From Phanerodontia chrysosporium (taxonomy: Eukaryota; Basidiomycota; Agaricomycetes; Polyporales; Phanerochaetaceae): 64,000 bases of DNA. Shown piece after piece: positions 23,543 through 35,302 of the stretch. The number at the start of each line of letters is the position of its first letter. Position 1 is the first letter of the stretch. The position numbers were made by a program, and so were the translations under genes. The notes below the pieces were generated by a model. That model made no database searches. It was not told the DNA's origin and was given only the letters and a program-made list of their open reading frames with translations. The DNA is taken from NCBI GenBank assembly GCA_001910725.1, contig MJGA01000012.1, forward strand, positions 434,001 to 498,000, in the 5' to 3' direction.

Positions 23543-25492
23543 ATGGCCGAAATTCATGATCAGTTCGACACGATCCTCATCCTTGACTTTGGCTCACAGG
23601 TTGGGGCGACACTGCCGCACGCTGGGACCCTTCTGACCAGGTTCACCTGCAGTACAGCCATCTTATTACCAGGCGATGCCGTGAGCTCAAGGTCTACGCT
23701 GAGCTGATGCCATGCACACAGAAGATCAAGGATTTGAACTTCAAGCCCAAGGGTGCGTCCGCCACGATTTTTTACTCTCGCTCGCAGCTCAATGGTCTTG
23801 CAGGCGTTATACTCTCCGGCTCGCCATACTCTGTATATGACTCGGACGCTCCCCATGTCGACCCCGCCGTGTTCGAGCTGGGTGTCCCTGTCCTCGGTAT
23901 CTGCTATGGCCTCCAGGTTCGTACAGCTATCGTGTTCGGTGCTTTGCATAGGTTGACGATACTTCCTGCGAGTAGGAGATGGCCTGGAACATGGGAGGCA
24001 CCGTCTCAAAGTGCGACCACCGGGAATACGGTTTCGCTCAACTGCAGGTGGTAAAGTTTGAAGGCGAGGCGCAGTCCAGCAGCGCCGCCGTGGACGCTCT
24101 GTTCGAGGGGCTGGGCGACGAGATGCAGGTGTGTCTCACAAAGCCCATCTCGTTACGTCTTCTAACTGCCTGCCGCAGGTCTGGATGTCGCACGGTGACC
24201 AGCTTTCCTCTCTCCCGGCCGATTTCCACGTCATCGGTCGCACACAAACCGCACCGTACGCTGCCATCACCCACAACTCCAAGCCCTTCTACGGTATCCA
24301 GTTCCATGCGGAGGTTACCCACTCAAAACGCGGCAAGGAGGTCATTGGCCGTTTCGTCCTCAACATCTGCAAATGCCAGCCCAACTGGACTATGGTACGT
24401 CTGGTTACGTTCGTCGCAGGAAGTCATTCTAATATTTTCTCCAGGAAGAGTTTATTGGCAAGGAGATCTCTCGGATACGACAGATCTGCGGACCAAAAGG
24501 CCGTGTCATTGGCGCGGTTAGCGGTGGTGTCGACAGCACGGTCGCCGCCAAGCTCATGCACGAAGCCATTGGGGACCGCTTCCACGCGATCATGGTCGAC
24601 AACGGTGTACTGCGTCTGAACGAGGCGCCCAGGTGCACAAGATGCTCTCGGAGGACCTCGGCGTTAACCTGACTGTCGTTGATGCCTCGGACGAGTTCCT
24701 GGGCAAGCTGAAGGACGTCGAGGACCCTGAGCAGAAGCGCAAGATCATCGGCAATACCTTTATCCACGTTTTCGAACGTGAGGCTGCGCGGATCGAGAAG
24801 GAGGCCGAGGAGGAGGAGCTGAAGGGTGCCGAGAAGAAGGGCCGCGTGGAGTGGCTGCTGCAGGGCACACTCTATCCGGACGTCATCGAGAGCATCAGCT
24901 TCAAGGGCCCGAGCGCGACGATCAAGACGCACCACAACGTCGGAGGTCTGCTCAAGGACATGAAGCTGAAGCTCATCGAGCCCCTGCGCGAGCTCTTCAA
25001 GGACGAGGTCCGCGCGCTCGGCCGCCTGCTCGGCATTCCCGCACACCTCGTCCAGCGCCACCCGTTCCCGGGCCCGGGCCTCGCGATCCGCATCCTCGGC
25101 CCCGTCACGCGCGAGCAGGTGCAGATCCTGCAGAAGGCGGACGACATCTACATCTCCGAGATCCGCAAGGCGGGCCTGTACGAGGAGATCAGCCAGGCGT
25201 TCGCCGTGCTGCTGCCCGTCAAGGCCGTCGGCGTCATGGGCGACAAGCGCACGTACGAGCAGGTCATCGCTCTCCGCGCCGTCCAGTCCGAGGACTTCAT
25301 GACCGCAGACTGGTACTGCTTCCCCACCGACGTCCTCCGCAGGATCTCGTCTCGCATCACGAATGAGGTCGAGGGCGTCAACCGTGTCACCTACGACATC
25401 TCGTCTAAGCCACCAGCCGTACGTATTTCCATGTCACGATGTAGATCCTGCCGCTGACGTTTTCTCTTTGCCAGACTGTCGAGTGGCTCTAG
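23543..25492 (+). CDS. gua1: GMP synthase (glutamine-hydrolysing)
   Basis: Converts XMP to GMP using glutamine and ATP, the last step of de novo guanylate synthesis in the cytosol. The start [19 protein letters not shown] is followed by several short introns. The glutaminase domain shows [12 protein letters not shown], the nucleophile Cys in GICYGLQ and His/Glu in [10 protein letters not shown]. The ATP-pyrophosphatase domain has the P-loop [16 protein letters not shown]. The dimerisation domain contains [21 protein letters not shown] and [11 protein letters not shown], and the last exon ends TVEWL. The order is complete and the length (about 540 aa) is usual. The frame breaks at the CCC of 24628-24630, between VLRLNEA and [11 protein letters not shown]. 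One extra C restores it; as the enzyme is normally essential for growth without guanine salvage, a sequence error is most likely. The gene lies between two minus-strand tRNA genes. Confidence 0.95.
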
Positions 25493-25888
25493 GCTATCAA
25501 AAGCGCATTACTTCTACGTTCGTCGGGTTAATGGAGCATCATTTGTAGATAATGTTTTGTTAGACTATTTCATTGCGCACTTGAACCATCCACAGTCACT
25601 TTTCCATGGGTATCATGCTGCTCGGTTGAGTACTGCACTACACGATGCTATGCTGGCTCTTGCCTCCATATCATCTCAGAGTTTACCTCGACTTTCAGAG
25701 TGCATAGCGGTTTAGATGCTGAAGTGGCGCTTAAGTAAGAGTGAATTGGCGGCTTCAAGGAGTGACAACAATCCCATCTGTCTTTCTCTCTTAAGGCTGC
25801 GTAATAGAATATCCATCCCATCAGATATCCTTAGCCTGTATAGGATACATAAACTACATATCAAAAGTGAAAAGACAAACGACAAAAA

Positions 25889-25969
25889 TGATTCCGGCCG
25901 GGATCGAACCGGCGGCCTCTCGTGTCCACTAATGTGAGACGAATGTGATAACCACTACACCACGGAATC
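25889..25969 (-). tRNA. tRNA-Val (anticodon CAC) with an 8-nt intron
   Basis: An 81-nt minus-strand gene. The acceptor GATTCCG pairs with CGGAATC, with discriminator A. The D arm contains GTGTAGTGGTTATCAC as in eukaryotic tRNA-Val. The T arm is GCCGG-TTCGATC-CCGGC. The anticodon stem TTCGT/ACGAG closes a normal 7-nt loop CTCACAC only if the 8 nt TTAGTGGA (25925-25932) after position 37 are removed as a tRNA intron. The anticodon is then CAC. A T5 run follows the 3' end (plus-strand 25884-25888). Confidence 0.93.
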
Positions 25970-27061
25970 GTTATGAGCAACATACTGTTTTATAATATGT
26001 AGTGTGTGTTTGACGCGTATGTTTCGCGGTACCCTACTAGTGAACGTCGCAGAAGCTGTTGACTCTTGAGTCACCTAACGATGGTTGCCTCTAGAGTACT
26101 GTGACTAGGTAGTAGATCGCACGGCTATCATCTTTCTCCAAAGGAAATTGCCCCGCGTCTTTCAACCACCCCCATGCCCCTGTCGAGCTTTCCCGCTGGC
26201 TCTCATCCGATTGCACTAAGCATGGTAAGCAGTGAATCGCCTGTAACGTACTGCCATGCGAAGATAGACTATACTCACAGAGGGCCTTTCCATCCAGATC
26301 AATCACAATTATCTCTGTCACCCAACTTATTGGCACTGGCCTACCAGTGCTATGCGATTTTTCAGCGTGTTGAACCGGTCAGTAAGTCGCTTTCTCAAAG
26401 GGCCTACAATGCAGCGTGCAGCTAGCAAACTGGGACGCTCCGCAACGCACACCTCCACGCACCAGACAAAGTCAAATCCTTCTCAAAGAAGGACTTACAT
26501 GGTGCCCATCCGAACCTGAGGATATCTGTACGTCGTCACTTTCCTCTCCAATGCAGTGGACCCAGTAGTACCTGTGCCCCGTAGCACTTGGCATCGCTCC
26601 GCGCGGAGCGAACGAGAGGACTATGACCATCCTTGTAGCTGTGCTCGCAACCGCACATGCACCTCTCACATTGATCGAGCTTTGCTTTCTCCGCCTGCGG
26701 TCGGTCTGGGCGCCGCCGCTATGCGAGCCCGGCGACGCGTGCATCAGTAAAACCACGGGCGGTCTTTCCTGGCTTACAGAAGGCAGAAAAGGTATATAAG
26801 TCAGAGAAGTTGGAAAGCATGCTATGTCTTAGGGAAGTTATGTACCTTGCGTATGAAAGACGTTTGCGACTTTCGAGAGGCACATAAGACAGCCTAGAAG
26901 ACGCTGTAAGACCGTCCGAAAGTTGCCATATAAGTAGCGATGTCACACAAGTCACACATGGACGCGCATGAGTCAGCCGCGGTTGCGTCGAGACCATGAC
27001 TGAATGCATACGAAATTACAAGACTCTACATCGACAGGGCATGACAGACACAACGAGGTAA
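25970..27061. other. intergenic region with weak coding hints
   Basis: About 1.1 kb. A minus-strand stretch (26091-26336, reading MPISWVTEIIVIDLDGKAL and then GAWGWLKDAGQFPLEKDD) and another near 26472-26756 (HRYYWVHCIGEE) look mildly protein-like and could be exons of a small gene. I could not connect them with convincing splice sites. A TATA-like TATATAAG lies on the plus strand near 26793. Confidence 0.3.
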
Positions 27062-29317
27062 TCAGAAGGTAATGGCAGGCAGTTCTTCTCCATCACTCTC
27101 CCACTGATCGGACTCCAGGTCGAACTCTTCGGTACCGCTGCTCGTTGCTGTGACCTCGTGGATGGCGTCCGGGATGTCCGCAGCATCCTTCGTCTTCACG
27201 AAGTCCATCGCGCCGCACCACAAGCGCTGCCAATCTTCCTGGGTAAGCCTGTCCACGGGTTTCTCCCATTTGGACGCGCGAGCTTCGGTCACGAGCATGG
27301 TTCTGCCGTCAGACAGCTCGCGCAAGACCTTTTTGTCGCCCCAGTTATCGGCGGAGTAGTGCGTGGACGAGGATTTGCGAGGCTTCACGCACTCGCCCGT
27401 CTTCCAGAACTGAAGGGCGCGATGGACCTGGAACAACGCCAAGGTCAGCTCATCAGATTCCATGCCGGATTGAACTAACATGTACCGCCAGGATAGAGTG
27501 GATCAGCGCGCCGCGAGGGCTTCCCATTTCCCCACGTCCTGTCGTAAAGGCAGGGATGAGAACGGTGGACACATGGCGGGCATACGTTTCCAATACCAGC
27601 GGATGCTGGAAACGACCCTGAACGATCATGTCTCGGTAAGTGGGTTCACACGCAACTGACAGCAGAACTGTCGTACCGAGCGACGCTTCCCATCATGCCA
27701 GGTGGCATAATAAAAAGGTACGTTCTTGTCCTCATCGCCAAGGAGATATTTGACGAAGTCAGCTCTAACCTGCTTCGTGTTCAAGAATGGGTCCTGCGTG
27801 AGGGCATTGGAGACAGCTTGTTCAGCGGCGTTGCCGAGAGAGTTCCTCCAGCTGCAGACACGAGCGTGCACCTCGAGGTACGTGTCAATATCGGCAATTA
27901 TGTGTATCTGAATTTCTTACGAGCTTCATCAAAGGGGAATCAGCAGTAATTTCATAACTGCGAGCCTCTGTTTCCCCATCACCGACGTAAGAAGCTTGCG
28001 AACATCATCAACAGTCAATGCCTGCCAAGCGTTCTTCGTTCCCGCAAGCTCCTTGACGAGAGGGGTAAGGATTTCTCCAAAAGCCTCGCTCAGCTCCGGT
28101 GTCAGCTGGCTGACTTTCGCACGGTTGCGTATCTTCTTAGGCTCATTCGAGTTGGCCTTGAGCCTCACCAGAAGCTCCGACTGTCAAATAAATTGCACTT
28201 CGTTAGAGAGCTAGCAAGTCCTGATAACATCATACGTGCGTACCTTCACTGCTGCTTTTGATGCCCGCGCTCTGTAATCCTTATCATCGTGACGTGCGCC
28301 TGACATGGAATCTGTGGCTGCTCCGGGTTAGCAGCAACACAGATACAGAACTGGGAAGATCTCACACTCGCGATCAAGCTGCTGGCGCTCTACGCGTTGA
28401 TCTTCGTCCTCGATACCACCGTAAGTGTTGAACTCAATGGTCGTCTCACCAGCAGCTGACAACTTCTCGGCTTCAGTTTGATGGCGTGGTGCAGATGTCA
28501 TGGTCTTCCTGGCGCGCCATTCGCTGGAAAGGCCTCCAATGGCCTTTACTTTTGCCTTCTTCGGAATGCAAGCTCTGGTTGTGATCAGTATGGCACACGG
28601 CTTGCTCACAGTAGCCTGGAAGACACGTACGTATCTGATTCTGATGCAAAATGCTTACGCTTTCCCACAGCCGTGAGAGGCTCAGCATGGCCTAGTGTCT
28701 TCCTCAAGGCCTCGATCTCGGCACGACCGGCCTTCTTCGCTTTCTTCTTTCCAACTGCCATCCGTACCTCACATCCATCTCTCTCGTCGTCCTCGTCCTC
28801 ATCTCCGTTGTCAAGATCAAGGTCTTCCTCGTCCCTCTCTAGTTCCCCGGCCTCAGGTACGTACTCATCAGAGGACACATCGGACTCTTCCATGAAAGGC
28901 TCAAGGTGAGTCAGATCGTCTTCCACATGAATATCTGTTACTGATATTAGCAGGAGAAGCGGTGCATATATGCCACTGACTACTGGGGTTATTGCTTGGG
29001 ATGGTCGGCAGGCTTGGAGGAGGTGGGTGATCTCCTTCTTCGATTTCTGCAGCCTCCTGACGTGCTTTTACCTCTTCCAGCTCAGCGATTTTAGCCAGAA
29101 TTGCAGCCTGCGCCTTGGCATCCTGTTTTTTCTTCTTTACAGCCGCTTTTCTCTCTGCCTCAACCTCTTCGTGTGAGCGGCGGGGCTTGGTCATGTCAGG
29201 TGCACCAGGGTGAGCATTCTGATTCGACGCTCGTGTGGACATACGCTGAGCAGGTGCAGGTGCTTGAGAGCCCTTCCCGCGCTGAGTCGGTGCTTTAGAA
29301 GATGGCATAGAGGCCAT
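27062..29317 (-). CDS. uncharacterised basic/acidic multi-exon protein
   Basis: Multi-exon minus-strand gene read from MASMPSSKAPTQRGKG at 29317. Visible parts in order are: a basic N-terminus with a Lys/Ala/Glu coiled coil (EVEAERKAAVKKKKQDAKAQ), a strongly acidic stretch (ERDEEDLDLDNGDEDEDDERD), a segment SSEWRARKTMTS, then AFGEILTPLVKELAGTKN, a folded-looking region (RNSLGNAAEQAV, RADFVKYLLGDEDKNVPFYYATWHDG, GRFQHPLVLETYARHV), and the C-terminus (HRALQFWKTGECVKPRK, YSADNWGDKKVLRELSDGRTM) ending LPAITF. The first intron joins cleanly (phase 1 into NIHVEDDLTHLEP). The pattern resembles lineage-expanded Agaricomycete proteins (DUF6532-like) of unknown function; that assignment is tentative. 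Some internal splice sites are unresolved. Confidence 0.6.
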
Positions 29318-29508
29318 ACCCGTAGGAAGTGAGGGAATCTAGGGTAGGAGGTGCGTTGGCGTATGAGATACTAGAGAGCAAAGTTTGACCGCTGACTCAG
29401 CTCCACGCAGATCGTACATGAGATCTTGGCCGATCGCGACCTTGCACAACCCTCCGTTCGACGTTATCTATTTATTCCCCACCTTCCTCCGTGTATATAT
29501 CTCATATT

Positions 29509-32500
29509 ATGCCACGAGCAAAGACCATTCGACCTCGTCTCGAGCCCTGTCCTGCTAAGGGATGTTCTCGCTCTTTCACCAACCGCTCGGGACTCTTCCG
29601 GCACATACAAAGCACACATCAGACGCGTCGACCATCACTGCACCTTCAGGCAGAGTCTTCACAGGCAGTACCAGAACCTTCCCCTGGAGATTTGGGCCTC
29701 AGCTCGATTCCCCACGATGAAGACAACACAATGCCGCGGCTGCCAGATTCGAACGCATGCGGACAGCAAGACAGTGAAGCATATACTATATATCACCTGC
29801 AGCTCAGTGGTGAGCCATGAATTGAGGCTGCCTCTATACACTCTATCTTAGCTGACTTCTCTTAGGCCGGCCGTGCGATGTTCATGGATCATTTTTGCCT
29901 CCAGAAGCGGAGCCGGCGACCTCTCCGGGATTGCAAGACTCACGTGCAGACTTCTCTCCGTTTGAGAGCCGTGCTCAATTCGAGGTCGCAGACTTTCTCT
30001 ACCAGAAGGTCCAGATGTCAAACAGCAAGATCGACGACCTCATGCAATTATGGGCCGCCACACTTTCAGCCGGTGACGAGCCGCCGTTCGCTGACCATAG
30101 CCATATGCACGACACTATTGATGAAATCGCAGATGGTAATGTTCCCTGGAGCTCATTCACATGCTCCTACAATGGTGCGATTCCCGAGAACGGTGCGCCT
30201 CCTTGGATGACCCGCGAGTATGACGTCCACTTCCGCTGTCCCCGCCAGATGATTCAAAACATGTTGGGGAACCACGACTTTGCCACTGACATGGACTTTG
30301 CACCGAAGCGGGTCTTCGGGAGAGGGAACAAGAGGGAATACAAAGATCTCATGTCAGGGAATTGGGCCTGGAAGCAAGCGGTGCGTTTTTCCAGTGTAAT
30401 ATACATGAGCTATAACTGAGACGACCTCCAGGATATGATAGCTGAAGACAATGCAACACATGGTGCCATGTTTTGCCCAGTCGTGCTCGGAAGTGACAAG
30501 ACAACGGTTTCTGTTGCAACCGGGCAGAACGAATATTATCCGCTGTACATCTCCCCAGGTGTCATCCACAATAGCGCTCGCCGTGCGCACCGCAACGCTG
30601 TCGGGCTCGTAGCGTTTCTTGCAATTCCAAAAAGTATGTCTTGTCCTCAACTCTGAGCCACCGCTGCAGCTAATCAGTGTACCCGAGCAGCGGATCGACA
30701 ATACAAAGACGACGCTACATTCCGCAAGTTCCGGCGGCAACTATTCCACTCATCCCTTGCCCACATCCTACGGTCACTCCGTCCTGCTATGACAGTCCCT
30801 GAAATAATCCGCTGTGGCGATGGGCACTACCGCCGCGTTATATACGGCCTGGGACCGTATATAGCTGACTATCCAGAGCAGGCACTCCTGGCCTGTATCG
30901 TACAAGGCTGGTGCGCGCGGTGAGCAATAGGATAGTGTTCTAACTTTGTACGTTTCTAATCCGCAGCCTTAGATGCACAGCGCTACCCAATGCACTCGAT
31001 TCAGGGGGTATCATGCGGTCTCATGAGCATACCGACCTTCTACTTGATGCCTTCGACCTTCGAACAGTGTGGGACGATTACGGCATAGTTGGGGACCTTG
31101 TGGTGAGTCGTTACACACTGTTTTCACCATTGCACATCATTCTGATCAAGCTCGGTTCTCAGCCATTCACTGCGAGCTTCCCGCGTGCTGATATTCACGA
31201 ACTCCTCTCTCCGGACATTCTCCACCAGGTCATCAAGGGAACGTTCAAAGACCACCTTGTCACGTGGGTCGAGAAGTACCTTGAAGCAAAACATGGGAAA
31301 GCACGAGCTGCTGTAGTTATGGCAGATATTGACCGTCGGTGCGTTGGTTATATGCTACTCTGCAAGCCCCCAAGTCAGGTCTAACTTTGACCGTCTAGAA
31401 TCGCATCGGCTCCCAGCTTCCCTGGCCTGCGACGCTTCCCAGAAGGCCGTGAGTTCAAACAATGGACCGGAGACGACTCGAAGGCACTTATGAAGGTGCG
31501 CCTTGGTCATTTTAATTAGGCATGATGTCGGGCTGATTTGCATGGCCAGGTCTACCTTGCGGCCATATCTGGACACGTTCCCTCAGGGATCGTACGCACT
31601 TTCAGTGCGTTTATGGAGTTCTGCTACCTCGTGCGCCGCAACGTCATTACCGAAGACACTCTCGTAGCCATTGACGAGGCACTTGCTCGCTTCCATGAGG
31701 CCAGAGCAGTCTTCGTGGAAGAAGGAGTATGCCCCAACGGCATCTCGCTTCCTCGTCAGCATTCCCTCGTACACTATCGGCGGCTCATCCAGCTCTTCGG
31801 TGCCCCTAACGGCCTCTGTTCCTCGATCACCGAATCCAAGCACATTAAGGCGGTCAAAGAGCCTTATCGTCGGTCTAGCAAGCACCAAGCTCTCGGTCAA
31901 ATGCTCCGGACGAACCAACGCCTTGACAAGCTCACGGCTATCCGCTCTGAATTTGAGTCGCGCGGCATGCTTACCGGCCCTCTTCCTGGCCTTCTGGCCC
32001 GCCACCCATCCCATCCATCCAGCATCACCATCTCCGATAACACATCGGACATTGCTAGTGTAGCCGGTTGTGCGACGGTAGCCGAGGACAACGACGAGGA
32101 GGCAATTAATGGCCATGTAGATGCAGAGGTTAATCTAGCGAAGACACCGAGTACGCTTTTACACCGAGTACGCTTTGATGAGACTGACCTCTTGGCCAAT
32201 TTCTAGGCCGTGGGCTGCCCCGTGAACTGTCCGATCTTGCCGTCGTTATCGGTCACCCTGAGCTCCCGGAGCTCATCCAACGCTTCCTCTATGACCAGCT
32301 ATACCCCGACGCAGCGATTTCAGGCGCCGATGTGGACCTCAATCTCTGTCCAAGTGCACCGGATCGTGCTACCGTCTATCCATCTGCTGTCGCAACGTTT
32401 TTCGCTCCAAGTGACCATTCCGGTACCTCAGGGATGAAGCGCGAGCGGATACGCTCAGTTTCGTCATGGCGTGGCGGTGCGGCGCGACGTGATTGTGTAT

Positions 32501-32871
32501 TCCTCAATGCAGACAACACACTCCCGGGGTTCCGAGGCTTGCACGCAGCACGGGTAATGTTGTTGTTCTCATTTCGCTACGGCAAGCATGTCACTTTCTC
32601 CTGCGCATTAGTTACCTGGTTTTCTCCTCTCGGAGACGGACCGTGTCCGGACACTGGCATGTGGATGGTGACACCTGATCTCGATAGACTTGGGAACCGC
32701 GTCATGTCTGTTATTAGCCTCGAAACTGTACTGCGGGCCGCACACTTGCTCGGTGCCGCTGGTGAGGACTTTATTCCACACGACTTGCTGCATACTGATA
32801 CCCTTGATGCCTTCACTGTATTCTATGTTAACAAGTACGCTGACCATCATGCACACGAGATCGCATTCTAA
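29509..32871 (+). mobile_element. Plavaka-type DNA transposase, apparently intact
   Basis: Transposase of the Plavaka group, CACTA-like cut-and-paste elements of basidiomycetes. It starts MPRAKTIRPRLEPC with a C2H2-like finger (CPAKGCSRSFTNRSGLFRHIQSTH). Splicing gives a continuous frame through PWMTREYDVHFR, SGNWAWKQA, YPLYISPGVIHNSARRAH, IRCGDGHYRRVIYGLGPYIADYPEQALLACIVQGWC, REHTDLL-like and WDDYGIVGDLV, ADIHELLSPDILHQVIKGTFKDHLVTW, ITESKHIKAVKEPYRRS, the late GADVDLNLCPSAPDRATVYPSAVATFFAPSD, and DTGMWMVTPD, ending NKYADHHAHEIAF. I found no internal stop or frame break, so the copy may be young. Terminal inverted repeats and target duplications were not identified. It lies beside the membrane-protein paralog at 33545. 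Confidence 0.85.
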
Positions 32872-33544
32872 TATATTCGCTGCGTTGATGAATCCCGCAG
32901 CCTGACGGGCTTCAGCTAGTGCATGACGCCGAGCGCGATGACTTCGAGATCGGGAGGCGCCAAAACCTAACCCTAGGGTTGAACTGCGCCAGACAACGCA
33001 AGCTGTCCGAGATGGCCTACCACCAACATATCATAACACAGATATCGACGTCGATTATAAGCGTGGTGGAAGACGCTACGAAAGACCTCTCGAAAGGTAT
33101 GGAAAGCCTACAGGAAATGCCAGAAGGACCTCTGACAGAAGTGAAAAGACATTCCGCATAAGACGCAATGACACAAAAGAGCGAAAAGGTGACCTGCGAT
33201 TTTACTGATGTGCTGTGCGGCATGAACGCATGTCACTTGCGCGAGGTCTGACATCCTGCATCTGGGCTCCTGGCGAGCGCTGAGAGCGTCCCTGCGGTCG
33301 TTTCCAGGGTGCTCGCGCACAAGTGGTACGTCCCCGTTTAACTGTGGGTGAGCTCATTGACCAGTATCTAACGTAATTGACCGTGACCATGCGCTCTACC
33401 ACCAGATTCAATATTGACCATTCATAGCGCAAGCACCGCAATAATCTACGCACAAGGTGATGTCCGGCAGGAGGCTCATTCGAAACACAACAGCCAAAGG
33501 TGCAACAGCAAACGACAATAGAGCCAGAGGAATGATGAGAGCTG
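32872..33544. other. transposon 3' flank
   Basis: About 670 bp between the transposase stop and the membrane-protein stop. It contains a 12-bp palindrome AACCCTAGGGTT at 32969-32980. The transposon's 3' end probably lies here, but I could not define it. Confidence 0.4.
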
Positions 33545-35302
33545 TCATCGCTTGTGGAGAGGCACTCGGTGAGGACCAGGCCGTCTGAACGGCATCGTAT
33601 ATGGCGGTGGCAGGTTCTGCGATGAGCCTGCCACTGTAAGTTGATCATAAGCTGGGGGAGGAGGTTCTTGATCTCGGTCCTCAGGCACAACAGGTGGGTA
33701 CGAAAGGGGAGACCTGTACGTCATACTATCAACATGGTTGACGCCTCGCAGACGTGAGTACATTACACGCACCTCGATGATGCGCTGCTCTCCTGGGTTT
33801 CAGACGGAACGCCCACATCTCTTGTGTCCCCACTTGAGTTTAGCGTGATGTACGAGGTGACGTCTCTCGATAGATCACCGCCGTCTCTTGAGTACAAACG
33901 CTGACGGCGGTAGAAAAGAACGATGCCCAAAACAACGAACGTAACCAGCGCAATTCCTGCAACAACCCCGCCGGCTATGATTCCGGCAGATAGGTGGTGT
34001 GCCGAAGCGCTGCACAGCGCAAGGTGAGAAATTGCTGGAACAGAGAAGATGCTACGTACCTGCCGTTGTTGCTTCCGCCAGCATCTCCATTGGACCCTGG
34101 TGAGGTGGGCATGGGCGTAGGTATGGTATTTGATTGCCGCCAAGTAGATACAACGAATTCGTCCAAGTCTAGCCAAGTTTCGTTCAGATTTGTGAAGATG
34201 ACATTATGTTCTTGGTCACTAGGCAGGCCACCGGCCCAGTACTGCATGTCATTCAGTGAGAGGTTCTCACCGTGCCAATGATGTCATACCAGCAAATTAT
34301 GGTAACGGATCCCGGTGCTCGAAGGGATGGTACCATTTAGCACCAGAGGTTCAGCGCCGTCGAGTGACACGGAGAAGAGTCCGTGGTCCGTCGCAGTGGC
34401 ACCATACACAGATATTGCATTTCCTGTAAACGTGATTGATGCAGAGGCGTTCACCACATTGGTACGGCTGCGCGTAATTTCGTGAACATAGGGTCATAGA
34501 TCCAGACATAAAGTAGTACGCACTGCATAGTATTATTGTAGTAGGAGCTATTTGACGAAGTCTGCCATCCGCTCGAATATGTCGCGTAGTCATCGTCCCA
34601 TTTGGTATCTTCGGACTGCGTGCTGATCCAGACGTCAGTGCTGCACTCTGTGGCTCGTTCCGAAGTGGCTGACAGACGTTTCAAGGCCATCACCGGTGGT
34701 AATGACTATGAAGTCCAGGTCGACCCACGATGGGTTCCATGTCGTAAATGAATTCTGCAATACAAGCTGATGCTGCTTCGACCGATCGAGACCAGTCTGG
34801 CTGAACAACAACTGGTTAAAGAGATTGTTAGACGGAGATCCGGAGTAGCCGTTCGCCGTAGTCTGTGTGCCATCAAGGATAACGGTATAGCGGTCCTATG
34901 GTATATACAGCTCGTCAGTGCGTCACAAGGAGACATGGATACATGGACGTCAACACACATGGTTTGGTCGTTTTGCTCCGAAGACATACACAGCTGATCC
35001 ATCGAAGGTCACTGTGGCAATACCCTCCTGAAGGAGCCAGTGAATACTGGAGACCAATGAGATGTCGCCGTACTTACAAATGTTTCGGTTGCATGAAATG
35101 TCTGATTGCTATAGCTGCTCCAGTAGGGGTCGTTGTGTGACGAGTCGCCCCATGGCGGGGCATATTGAATAAGAGGACTTGCATCGTCAACTACAGCTCC
35201 GAGGGTAAACGGAATGATGATTAGAAACTGGGGTGACAGAGAAAGGTTGCGACGCACTGGTGACGTTGTATATCGGCATCTGGGGACCCAGAGGAAGTTC
35301 AC
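33545..35302 (-). CDS. single-pass membrane protein with two lectin-like ectodomain repeats
   Basis: Full-length paralog of the gene at 1-1263. The N-terminal part includes a hydrophobic stretch (SPQFLIIIPFTLGAVVDD, perhaps the end of a signal peptide) and SPLIQYAPPWGDSSHNDPYW. Two related ectodomain units follow. The first contains RYTVILDGTQTTANG and WNPSWVDLDFIVI. The second contains WDDDYATYSSGWQTSSN, the block VYGATATDHGLFSVSLDG and WAGGLPSDQEHNVIFTNLN. Next come a linker, one membrane helix (AGIIAGGVVAGIALVTFVVL) and a cytoplasmic tail ending PPPPAYDQL and HRVPLHKR. The start is not resolved and may lie in a further upstream exon. The family is widespread and uncharacterised in Agaricomycetes; glycan binding is inferred from fold-like resemblance only. 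Confidence 0.7.

Noticed and set aside
30836..30868. Inverted repeat TATATACGG/CCGTATATA
   Set aside because: It lies inside the conserved YGLGPY coding block of the transposase and is explained by the codons used there.
32960..32985. telomere-like CCTAACCCTAGGG
   Set aside because: Only two imperfect units arranged as a palindrome, not a tandem array. It is interior to the contig and most likely chance or transposon-end sequence.
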